A stretch of 64,000 bases of DNA from Clostridiaceae bacterium (GTDB taxonomy: Bacteria; Bacillota; Clostridia; DSM-8532), in assembly GCA_012719545.1 (NCBI GenBank), contig JAAYAD010000078.1:92597-156596 (forward strand). The letters are read 5' to 3'. A program made the position numbers and the translations under genes. Of the stretch, positions 30,601 to 40,202 are shown in pieces. Numbering within the stretch: the stretch's first letter is position 1; every line of letters begins with the position of its first letter. The notes beneath the pieces are model-generated. The model made no database searches, was not told the DNA's origin, and worked only from the letters and a program-made list of their open reading frames with translations.

Positions 30601-32586
30601 GGTTATGGTGCCGCAGAGGGAGCCATAACTACTGATACTGCAGTTATGGCAGATGCCCCCAAGTCTTCAGCCGCACCAATACCCGCTCCCGGTCTGAATA
30701 ACCAATCAGGCAGAGTGCGCTCTTATTTTAAAGATACCGCTCTCTTTGAAACCATTACCCTTGACAGCAGCGGTAAAGGCATCTACACCTTTAAACTTCC
30801 CGACAATATTACTTCTTTCAGCCTTGCGGCCGCAGCCGTTTCAAGTGACCTTTACGCAGGCTCAGAAATAAAGTCCACAAAGGTTACGATGCCCTTCTTT
30901 ATAAATGATGCTTTAAGTACCGAATATCTTGCCGGGGACATTCCATACGTAGGAGTAACAGCCTATGGCACCGACCTTAAAGAAAATGAAAAGGTGACCT
31001 TTGAGCTTACCATAAAGGAACTTCCAAATTTCATCAGGCGTGCATCTTCCAATGCTTTTGAGCGTGTCAACATAGGTCTTCCCGCCCTGGAAGAGGGAAG
31101 CTACACCCTGGATATAACAGCCAGATCCGAATCAGGAAAAGTCGATGCCTTAAGGCGTACCATCACAGTCCTTCCTTCATTCAGGACTATTGAGGCAGCT
31201 AGCCTTAAGAAGCTTTCCCCAGGCACAAGGCCTGATGCCGGAAAGAGCGGTATTACCACCTTGATATTCACCGACGCAGGACGTGGAAGCCTTATTAATT
31301 CACTCCACAGCCTTGCATGGGAATACGGCAACCGCATAGACCAGAAGCTTGTGTCCAATTATGCCCGTAATCTGCTTAATGAATTAATTAAGAGCGAAGA
31401 CTATTACCTCGAAGACAAAGAACTTAATATTTCCTCATACAAAAATCAGGACGGCGGTTACGGAATTCTTCCCTATGCAGGAAGCGACTTAAAATTAACT
31501 GCCCTCATTACTCCCTTGATTAAGGAAAAAGCGGATGCAAATTCCCTTAAGATGTATTTCTACAATGAAATTCTGGCAGACAGCAATGTTAAGGCTCCTG
31601 CACTTTACGCTTTGGCTGTTCTTGGGGAACCGGTTCTTCTGGATCTTCAAAAGGCTGTTAAGGTGCAGAATCTTAGCCTGGAGGATTATATATTCCTTGC
31701 TCTGGCTTGCGATGCAATAGGCGATTTATCTACTGCAAACCAAATCTACAGTGGAATAATAAGCCCTCAGCTTGAGCGCAAAGACCCATATATCAGGGTT
31801 AAGGCAGAAGGAAAAAACATTGATGAAATATACAGCCTTACCGCCCTCGCTGCTGTTCTTGCCTCCAGAATTGACAGTCAGAACGCTCCGAAATTCTACC
31901 ACTATGTAGAAAATAACTATTCAAAAACATGTTATGTTGGAGTTGAAAAAATCCTTTATCTTGCAGAAATGATGAAGAAGCTCGAAGATACAGAAGCTTA
32001 CTTCGAATACAGCCTGGCAGGCTCCCAGGTAACCGGCGTTGATTTGTCAAAGGGCCGGACAGAGGTATTAAAGGTGCCATCCGTCAATATTGGACGCCTC
32101 AATATATCAAAGGTAAAAGGAGATGTTTCTGTTCTGTCCCTTTATTCCGCTCCCTACAACCGCGGCGCATCATATGAATCGGGAGTAACCATTCAGCGTA
32201 AATACTACAATGCGGTTACAGGTGAGGAAACCACAACATTTAAGCCCCAAGACATAGTTAAGGTTGAAATCACTTATAACATTGATAAAAGCGCCATTGA
32301 CAATACCTATGAAATCAGCGACTATGCTCCAGCGGGATTAAAGCCCATAGCAAATCCCTTTGACTACGGGGTAAAAGATCTGACCGGCTGCTGGTACCGC
32401 CAGTTTGACGGTCAGAAGGTTACATTTGTGGTTGGAAAATCTGAAGAAACTCCGAAGCCATTGGTATACTACGCAAGGGTTGCAAGCCCCGGTGAGTATA
32501 CGGCAGAAGGCACAGTGGCTCAGGGCTCCCTGGTTAAATCCAGCATTATGGCAATAGACAGCGCAAAGATAGTTATTGAACCCTAG
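27619..32586 (+). CDS. Alpha-2-macroglobulin-like secreted protein lacking thioester cysteine
   Basis: 1655 aa with signal peptide, Ig-like/MG domains, YRPGENITIEVKATDNSGKPVAAKVNLSMVDEALL (A2M MG domain), FKDTALFETITLDSSGKGIYTFKLPDNITSFSLAA, degenerate thioester region WEYGNRIDQ, NQDGGYGI helical-domain repeat. Confidence 0.9.
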   Translation: MWKKAIACILVFVLCVSVIWYANPIAPTIASAKQYRSGFLVTAEKEDETGVALDSGFVLSSEVPLSLDYVKENVTLRDGGLLTITPITDSKFLLKPLDELTQNKVYYIDIKTQNGDVITFAFQTKRDFTVLGSLPADTSTYVPLDTGIELYFSYPDVEKIDKYFEIMPNVQGRFETNGYTVVFIPSEPLKAGTIYTVTIKKGLSAAKGAAVLSENYTFSFETSPDPKSTADPIPGYIGINNSWNEFGTDEKPVIPFDLYLNDNPESVDVTLKVYKYKNLDAFVKAVREKDKVPAWASYALSKNKIDTSRLNKVLEFSQSFNLKVWQSRYMMFPETLPHGYYVIELSCGKLSAQAFLQISDVTAYSISDKNNTIFWLNNLKTQGPLQGAEIYDYITGNSQKTDNSGLAKLPNSNNYDENQESQLVLYKVTTSDGKESLINAGYSYGYSYSSENNLYWRYIQTDRTLYKPNDTVEFWGYIKSRLDGSFPKEVTVELSSGGYFFPMKTSVMQFFLPYISNSLETIKLKTEGGFYEGSLKLPALDPGSYTISVKDGDKVISSTWFRVENYIKPQYELKIESDKNAVFTDEKINFTIKATFFDGTPVANVPLKYTIYGPNKSYNGEGKTNAQGILKVSYTPSYENGMQGECYYNISASAQLPETADISESYSFRVFANNIVLSPKGEIKENKGTLEIKANNVDLKTLNDEDTTNDNYFGEAIKGHDINIRLYHIVWEKIETGSQYDAINKVVRKTYEYREKRTQAGQSVVTTDAEGIARYEFSAKEDGYYVAEISAKDKNGRSIKSEVWIYRNNNIEGLKSFDYEYYTLRTDKESYKANDKVNAKVLKNNEEPLKNMRTLFVQARNGIQSYAVNTQPEFNGSFPEGYAPNYYLEGIVFNGKGYISTSTNVVYDYSEKKINLEIKTDKDSYRPGENITIEVKATDNSGKPVAAKVNLSMVDEALLKLSGQYIDPLSELYSWIDSGIVRYMNYRTTGRAGIGYGAAEGAITTDTAVMADAPKSSAAPIPAPGLNNQSGRVRSYFKDTALFETITLDSSGKGIYTFKLPDNITSFSLAAAAVSSDLYAGSEIKSTKVTMPFFINDALSTEYLAGDIPYVGVTAYGTDLKENEKVTFELTIKELPNFIRRASSNAFERVNIGLPALEEGSYTLDITARSESGKVDALRRTITVLPSFRTIEAASLKKLSPGTRPDAGKSGITTLIFTDAGRGSLINSLHSLAWEYGNRIDQKLVSNYARNLLNELIKSEDYYLEDKELNISSYKNQDGGYGILPYAGSDLKLTALITPLIKEKADANSLKMYFYNEILADSNVKAPALYALAVLGEPVLLDLQKAVKVQNLSLEDYIFLALACDAIGDLSTANQIYSGIISPQLERKDPYIRVKAEGKNIDEIYSLTALAAVLASRIDSQNAPKFYHYVENNYSKTCYVGVEKILYLAEMMKKLEDTEAYFEYSLAGSQVTGVDLSKGRTEVLKVPSVNIGRLNISKVKGDVSVLSLYSAPYNRGASYESGVTIQRKYYNAVTGEETTTFKPQDIVKVEITYNIDKSAIDNTYEISDYAPAGLKPIANPFDYGVKDLTGCWYRQFDGQKVTFVVGKSEETPKPLVYYARVASPGEYTAEGTVAQGSLVKSSIMAIDSAKIVIEP

Positions 32587-32627
32587 TGGTTGAACCCTCT
32601 TTTCATAAAAAACCGCTTAAGCAAAAA

Positions 32628-32659
32628 AAGAAGCGGCCTTAAACTTAAGGCCACTTCTT
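32628..32659. terminator. Bidirectional terminator between convergent genes
   Basis: AAGAAGCGGCCTTAAACTTAAGGCCACTTCTT. Confidence 0.7.
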
Positions 32660-33368
32660 ACACCAATTGCTTAAACAGATTCCATGGATAACCATCCGGC
32701 GGAGGGGATGAAAATTTCATCCTCTCTTTTTTTATGGGGTGGGTTATTTCCATCTGATAGGACCACAGGGCAAGATTCTCTTCCCCGCTTCCTGCAAATC
32801 CGTACTTAACATCGCCAAAGAGGGGTGTACCGTTATGGGCCATCTGAACACGAATCTGATGGCTTCTTCCTGTAAGGAGCCTTACCTTGACAAGGCTTAA
32901 GCCCTGCTTATGTTCCAGAACCTCGTATTCCAAAATGGCTTCCTTGGAATTTGGTGTATTGGGCTTTACAACCTTTACCTTATTGTTGACTTTGTCTTTA
33001 AGAAGAAAGTCCCTTAAGCGACCCTTCAATACATCCGGGCATCCCTTTACTACGCAGAGATATATTTTTTCAGTTTCATGCTCGCGAATCTGCCAGGAAA
33101 GCCTTGATGCTGCCTTCGAGGTTTTGGCAAAGACCATTACCCCGCCAACTGGCCTGTCAAGCCTGTGTACAAGACCAAGATACACATTTCCGGGCTTATT
33201 GTACCTTACCTTTAAATCTTCCTTCAGTATATTCAATAAGTCCCTGGCCCCGCTTATGTCCTCCTGTACCGGAACATAGGGTGGCTTTACAACAACAAGC
33301 AAATGGTTATCTTCGTATAAAATCTTTACACTCACTTTAATTTCCCTTTTGTAAAACGTATTTTCCAC
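32658..33368 (-). CDS. RluA family pseudouridine synthase
   Basis: VHRLDRPVGGVMVFAKTSKAASRLS and LLTGRSHQIRVQMAHNGTPLFGDVKYG. Confidence 0.95.
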   Translation of the reverse strand: MENTFYKREIKVSVKILYEDNHLLVVVKPPYVPVQEDISGARDLLNILKEDLKVRYNKPGNVYLGLVHRLDRPVGGVMVFAKTSKAASRLSWQIREHETEKIYLCVVKGCPDVLKGRLRDFLLKDKVNNKVKVVKPNTPNSKEAILEYEVLEHKQGLSLVKVRLLTGRSHQIRVQMAHNGTPLFGDVKYGFAGSGEENLALWSYQMEITHPIKKERMKFSSPPPDGYPWNLFKQLV

Positions 33369-33619
33369 TTATTATACCACAAAAGCTATGAAATCTTGCC
33401 ATGCTTAATCCTCCCCTTTTTGCTCCCCATAACTGTGACTCTTAAAAAAAAGCTTTTTTAATGTGACATTTTTGTCATCTTTAAGTCACCTTGTCGTCAT
33501 CTGGCACAGGTACAATAGTAAGCAGAATAGAATTTATGCAGGTACAGAAATCAAAGCAAGACCAAACGTAAAATTGGAAGACTTAAATAGAGTTCAATTT
33601 GAAAGGAAGTAAGACAATA

Positions 33620-34333
33620 ATGAGAAAGTGGATTCTTCGGATCATCACTGCCATTATGGCAGTTTGTATACTTACAGCAACGTTTTTTATAGCTAAAGGG
33701 TATTTTATGTTTCAGGAAGCCTTGAAGGAATGCAGCCTGGAAGAGAAGGTTGAGAGTATCCGGTCCCGGGAAAACTATACTCTCCTCAAAGATTTGCCAA
33801 AGATGTATATAGACGCGGTAGTGGCCGCTGAGGATCATCGTTTTTACCAGCATGGCCCCATTGATATAATTTCCATTGGACGTGCCATGTGGGTAAATCT
33901 GACCTCTTTTAGCCTTATTGAAGGAGGAAGTTCCATTACACAGCAACTTGCCAAGAATATATACTTCACACAGGAGAAGAAACTTGAGAGGAAAATTGCC
34001 GAAACCTTCATGGCTTTCGCTTTGGAGAATCAATACAGTAAGGATGAAATCCTGGAGTTATATGTCAACACCATCTATTTTGGAAGCGGTTATTATGGTA
34101 TCTATGATGCCTGCCAAGGTTACTTCGGTAAAAAGCCGTCAGAAATGACCTATTACGAGAGCACTTTGCTTGCAGGCATTCCAAATGCGCCATCTGTCTA
34201 TTCCCCTGATGTCAATCCGGAGCTTTCCTACCAAAGGCAGCAGCAGGTTCTGGCAAGAATGGTGGATTGCAACTACATAACAATTGAAGAGGCTCAGGCC
34301 ATTGCGGCAAGCAAAAATATCGAACCTCAATAA
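33620..34333 (+). CDS. Monofunctional GT51 peptidoglycan glycosyltransferase
   Basis: VVAAEDHRFYQHGPIDI, EGGSSITQQLAKN, RKIAETFMAFALENQYSKDEILELYVNTIYFG; no transpeptidase domain; N-terminal TM. ATG 33620 after GAAAGGAAG. Confidence 0.94.
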   Translation: MRKWILRIITAIMAVCILTATFFIAKGYFMFQEALKECSLEEKVESIRSRENYTLLKDLPKMYIDAVVAAEDHRFYQHGPIDIISIGRAMWVNLTSFSLIEGGSSITQQLAKNIYFTQEKKLERKIAETFMAFALENQYSKDEILELYVNTIYFGSGYYGIYDACQGYFGKKPSEMTYYESTLLAGIPNAPSVYSPDVNPELSYQRQQQVLARMVDCNYITIEEAQAIAASKNIEPQ

Positions 34334-34336
34334 TAC

Positions 34337-34550
34337 CGCCAGGCTGTGAGAAAACTTAACATATATAATCATGGAATTTAAGCTGCTGTAGACTGTCTGC
34401 GATTTAGCGCTCCGTGAGAACATCCGGTTTTCAAGTCGCGCTCGCTACGCAATCCGTGCTCCGCTTAAAATCGCAGCAGGCACGCCGCTTGGTATAACCT
34501 TGTTAAGAAAGATTAATCTATGGTAAAAAGTGTTTCCTCACAGCCTGGCG
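34337..34550. repeat. 214-bp inverted-repeat-bounded hairpin element (MITE/REP-like)
   Basis: Terminal perfect 14-bp IR CGCCAGGCTGTGAG/CTCACAGCCTGGCG plus inner IR CTGCGATTTAGCG.../...CGCTTAAAATCGCAG; starts 3 bp after the GT51 stop. Confidence 0.65.
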
Positions 34551-34562
34551 AATTCAAAAAAG

Positions 34563-34599
34563 AAGCACCTGCCGGATACATACCACAGGTGCTTTTTTA
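34563..34599 (+). terminator. Intrinsic terminator
   Basis: AAGCACCTGCCGGATACATACCACAGGTGCTTTTTTA. Confidence 0.8.
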
Positions 34600-34721
34600 T
34601 TGAATAGTATTTGCTAATTACTTTGCCTTGATTAAAAGACATCTTCCATATTCCGGCTGATTGCATCAATCTTGCCGCCGAACTCCTTGGAAGGTGTTAG
34701 GAAATCATACAGAGGTATGGG

Positions 34722-35435
34722 TTAAAACAGGTGTCTCATTATTTCTGCAAGCTTAATTCTTGAATTCTGGAAAATCTCTATAATGCGGAACTTAATTTTT
34801 ACATTCACATTGCCTCTGTCGGCAATATCGGTTATAAGGCTGTAATTTTCAGGACCTAATTCCTCCTTTAACTGTTTCATTGCCTGCTCGTCTATTCTAA
34901 GGCTGTTGGCATCGGCAACACAAAGGGGCGGAAACATAACGCACCACCAGTTCTGGCCTTTGGCCTGCCCTATCTCTACCCGTACAGCCTCATACATTCC
35001 GGCAGGAAGGGTTAACCCTTCATATCCTTTTGTTGGGAAGGGGAAAACGCCATATTTGGCCACAACACTATCATTGGAGCCGTTTTCCTCCAGCACTTTC
35101 TTAGCTATTTTTTCAATCTTCTCAAGGTTGTCCTTTAAATACTGTGCTGTCTCTTCCTTTGTAGCTCCGTCAGGATATTCTTCCCTTATATGGGTCAATA
35201 TAGCATCTCTGACCTTGAGCTTTAATTCCTGGTCCTTCTCTGAATCGCTGTCTGCTATAATATGGAGCCTTACAACATTATCTGCTATACTTTTCTGGGC
35301 AGTTACACTGTAAACAATGCATATAATAAGTACAATGGCTAATGCCTTTACAAAACCCGTTACAAATCGCAAAAGGGAGCTTTTTTTATTCATAAACGGC
35401 AAAGTTTTATTTATTAACTTCATCCCCATCACCAT
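34722..35435 (-). CDS. spoIIR: Stage II sporulation protein R
   Basis: NVVRLHIIADSDSEKDQELKLKVRDAIL and LPAGMYEAVRVEIGQAKGQNWWCVMFPPLC. Confidence 0.95.
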   Translation of the reverse strand: MVMGMKLINKTLPFMNKKSSLLRFVTGFVKALAIVLIICIVYSVTAQKSIADNVVRLHIIADSDSEKDQELKLKVRDAILTHIREEYPDGATKEETAQYLKDNLEKIEKIAKKVLEENGSNDSVVAKYGVFPFPTKGYEGLTLPAGMYEAVRVEIGQAKGQNWWCVMFPPLCVADANSLRIDEQAMKQLKEELGPENYSLITDIADRGNVNVKIKFRIIEIFQNSRIKLAEIMRHLF

Positions 35436-35516
35436 CCATTTGATTTCTCACTACAATTATTCTCTAAAACCATAAATTAAATTCAGGCGGTCAAATTTCC
35501 CATGGCATCAAATGAA

Positions 35517-35550
35517 AAAAGAGCCGAAATTACTTAATTTCAGCTCTTTT
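35517..35550 (-). terminator. Terminator of pyrG
   Basis: AAAAGAGCTGAAATTAAGTAATTTCGGCTCTTTT on the minus strand. Confidence 0.75.
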
Positions 35551-35570
35551 CACTAACTTTTATCGTCTTG

Positions 35571-37196
<1,626 letters not shown>

Positions 37197-37307
37197 TCAA
37201 TAAGGATATTTTAACTTCAAAAAGTTAAGGGTGTCAAGTAATGTCGAGCATTTGGTATTTTATAATTCTCCATTTTTGCCGATATAATAAGTGTATGGAG
37301 GAAGGAT

Positions 37308-38000
37308 ATGAATATACAAAATGTTAATGATATATTAAACCAAAAAATAGCATCTGTAAGAGCGCGGCTTAACGAAAAACTAAGCATATTAAGTCAAATT
37401 AATTCCGGTTCCACAGAATTCGACAATGCTCTTTCCGAGGCAACGGAAAAAGTAGAGTCGGAAGCCCCGGTTATAGACCCGGAGCTTGTGGAAGGCCGTA
37501 AACCAAGAGCATATAAAACATCAAAAACAAAATATCCCCTTGTATCAGGTTCATATGAGTCAGTTTATCCACGACTTTCCCAGGCACAGATCCAGGAACT
37601 GATGCCAAGGATTGAGGCTGCAATTAATAAATATTCACAACAGTACGGAGTAGATCCAAAGCTGGTTCGTGCGGTTATGAAGCAGGAGTCGGGCTTCCAG
37701 CCCTTTGCACTATCAACCTCAGGCGCCATGGGCTTAATGCAGCTTATGCCCGGAACAGCCGCAGGCCTTGGTGTCACTGACCCGTACAATATCGAGGAAA
37801 ATATAAGAGGCGGTGTCCAGTACCTTTCCTACCAGCTCAAAGCTTTCAATAATGTCGAGCTTGCCCTGGCAGCTTACAATGCCGGGCCAAACGCTGTCAG
37901 AAAGTACGGCGGAATCCCGCCCTATGCACAAACTCAGGATTATGTTAAAAAGGTAATGAATTATTTCGAAATCTATCAGAGCATGGGGGATAATCAATAA
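37308..38000 (+). CDS. Lytic transglycosylase (SLT domain)
   Basis: AVMKQESGFQPFALSTSGAMGLMQLMPGTAAGLGV...ALAAYNAGPNAVRKYGGIPPYAQTQDYVKKV. Confidence 0.94.
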   Translation: MNIQNVNDILNQKIASVRARLNEKLSILSQINSGSTEFDNALSEATEKVESEAPVIDPELVEGRKPRAYKTSKTKYPLVSGSYESVYPRLSQAQIQELMPRIEAAINKYSQQYGVDPKLVRAVMKQESGFQPFALSTSGAMGLMQLMPGTAAGLGVTDPYNIEENIRGGVQYLSYQLKAFNNVELALAAYNAGPNAVRKYGGIPPYAQTQDYVKKVMNYFEIYQSMGDNQ

Positions 38001-38086
38001 GTAATAAACAGGCTTATCCACAATATCCACATAGTTTTCCACAGGTGAAATGGGCAATATAAAAGGTTTTTATGACTATTTCCACA

Positions 38087-39130
38087 TCATTCACAATCAT
38101 TTTTTCTACAGCCTATGTTAAGATACGGGATAGCATTTAAGTCTAAACCGGCAAAATCACCAGTAAGATATGAGTAATAACCGGCAGCCGCAATCATGGC
38201 AGCGTTGTCGGTGCAATAAATTGGTGCAGGATAAAGGGATCTAATCCCTTTCTTTTTTGCCCTTTTTGCTAAAGTATCCCTTAGCTGCGAGTTGGAAGCA
38301 ACGCCCCCTGCAAGGCATATGGTTTTTGCACCAAAATACTGGGCGGCTTTTATTGTATGGTCAACCAAAACATCCACCACAGCCTTTTGGAAAGATGCGC
38401 AGATATCCGGTATGGAAAGCTCTTCCCCCGTCTGACGGGCATGGTTTACATGGTTAATGACGGCAGTTTTTAAGCCCGAAAATGAAAAGTCATAGGGAGC
38501 GTCATTAAAATTGACCCTTGGAAAGCGAATAGCTTCAGGATTTCCCTCTCTTGCCATTCTGTCCACGGCAGGACCTCCGGGATATCCCAGGCCAAGTACA
38601 CGTGCAATTTTATCAAAGGCTTCTCCTGCAGCATCGTCCCTTGTTTTGCCCAAAACTTCAAACTCCAGATAGTCCCGGACATAAACTATATGGCTGTGTC
38701 CTCCCGATGCTACAAGGCATATATAGGGAGGTTCCAAGTCCTCATGGGTTATATAATTGGCGGCAATATGCCCTTCAATGTGATGTACCTTTAAAAGGGG
38801 CTTGTCCAAAGCAACGGCAATAGCTTTTGCCGCAGAAACTCCTACAAGAAGGGCACCCACAAGGCCGGGGCCGTAAGTCACCGCTATGCCGTCAACCTCG
38901 TTTAATGTAACCTGCGCTTCCTTTAAAGCAGAGTCGATTACAGGCAGAATAAGTTCCACATGCCTTCTTGATGCTATTTCAGGCACTACTCCCCCATATT
39001 CTGCATGAAGGTCGGCCTGGGATGAAATTATGTTTGACAAAACCTTTCGACCGTTTAGTACAACTGAAGCTGATGTCTCATCACAGCTTGTTTCTATTCC
39101 TAAAATAATAGTATCTTTAACCTTTTCCAT
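38087..39130 (-). CDS. tsaD: tRNA N6-threonylcarbamoyladenosine transferase TsaD
   Basis: [32 protein letters not shown]. Confidence 0.97.
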   Translation of the reverse strand: MEKVKDTIILGIETSCDETSASVVLNGRKVLSNIISSQADLHAEYGGVVPEIASRRHVELILPVIDSALKEAQVTLNEVDGIAVTYGPGLVGALLVGVSAAKAIAVALDKPLLKVHHIEGHIAANYITHEDLEPPYICLVASGGHSHIVYVRDYLEFEVLGKTRDDAAGEAFDKIARVLGLGYPGGPAVDRMAREGNPEAIRFPRVNFNDAPYDFSFSGLKTAVINHVNHARQTGEELSIPDICASFQKAVVDVLVDHTIKAAQYFGAKTICLAGGVASNSQLRDTLAKRAKKKGIRSLYPAPIYCTDNAAMIAAAGYYSYLTGDFAGLDLNAIPYLNIGCRKNDCE

Positions 39131-39142
39131 TTTTTCACCCGT

Positions 39143-39952
39143 TTATATAAGCCAGCCTAAGCTATCCTTAAAGAATAACTGACCAATAATTATAAGAGCC
39201 CCAAGGGCAAAGACATAGTAGGAAAAATACCTGAGCTTCATTTTCTTAACAGCCGCAAGCATAATCTTTATGGCCAAAAATCCTGTAATTCCTGCGGCAA
39301 GCATTCCTGCAACAAGGTTTACAATACCTACGCTTTGTAAAGCCATGCTCTCTCCTTTTATAATATCGATACCATCCAAAAGCGCTCCTCCAAGAATGGG
39401 AGGAATGGACATTAAAAAGCAGAAATCTGCCGCAAATCCTTTTTCCAGACCCAGTGCGAGGGATGCGGTAATGGTCATGCCAGAGCGGGATACTGCCGGC
39501 ATAAGTGCAATGCCCTGTGCAGCACCAATCAGCAGTGAATCGGAGGTTTTAAGCTCCTGTAAACCCTTGCGCCCGTTTGCCATCTTCTCGGCGAAAATAA
39601 GGGCTAGACCTGTAAATATAAATCCGGGGCCCAAAACAAAAGGATTTACATATGTACTTTCTATGGCATCTCCAAAAAGGACAGTAAGAATTACCGCAGG
39701 TATAGTAGCAACCACAATCTGTATAGGAAGCTTGGAAAAAGGATTTTTTATCATGTCCCAAATCTTTTTCCAGTAGAAGAATACAACGGCAAACAGTGTA
39801 GCCACATGCATGGCAACAGATATGGTCATAATAGCCGCTTCATCAACGCCTAAAAGCCGTTGAACAAGCACAAGATGTCCTGAGCTGCTGACAGGAAGAA
39901 ATTCAGTAACACCCTGGACAATACCTATTATAATTGCATCAATAAGTTCCAT
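39143..39952 (-). CDS. uppP: Undecaprenyl-diphosphatase
   Basis: GIVQGVTEFLPVSSSGHLVL and GIALMPAVSRSGMTI motifs. Confidence 0.96.
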   Translation of the reverse strand: MELIDAIIIGIVQGVTEFLPVSSSGHLVLVQRLLGVDEAAIMTISVAMHVATLFAVVFFYWKKIWDMIKNPFSKLPIQIVVATIPAVILTVLFGDAIESTYVNPFVLGPGFIFTGLALIFAEKMANGRKGLQELKTSDSLLIGAAQGIALMPAVSRSGMTITASLALGLEKGFAADFCFLMSIPPILGGALLDGIDIIKGESMALQSVGIVNLVAGMLAAGITGFLAIKIMLAAVKKMKLRYFSYYVFALGALIIIGQLFFKDSLGWLI

Positions 39953-39999
39953 TACTACATCTCCAATCCAATTAAACTAGCTTACTGATTTAAAATTGG

Positions 40000-40019
40000 A
40001 AGGGGCATATATGCCCCTT
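40000..40019. repeat. 20-bp perfect palindrome upstream of uppP
   Basis: AAGGGGCATATATGCCCCTT. Confidence 0.5.
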
Positions 40020-40097
40020 AAATTCAGTTTTCCAAGTCTCATTATATTATATAGGACTTGATAATATTTCCACAAGTTAAATCCTTGTTCCTCCCAA

Positions 40098-40199
40098 AAG
40101 ACTGTGCGAAACCATTGCGCTGCATAAGGCTTAAATCGTTTTAATAGTTATGATATAACTCAACAGGCTTACAGCCGTAAATAATTCTCGCACAGTCTT
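40098..40199. repeat. 102-bp inverted-repeat-bounded hairpin element
   Basis: Terminal 12-bp IR AAGACTGTGCGA/TCGCACAGTCTT with further imperfect pairing GCTGCATAAGGCTT/AGGCTTACAGC; abuts the stop of the DUF4015 gene. Confidence 0.6.
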
Positions 40200-40202
40200 C
40201 CA

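Noticed and set aside
39270-39776. 168-aa plus-strand ORF antisense to uppP
   Set aside because: Opposite strand of a clear uppP gene; composition typical of a shadow ORF.
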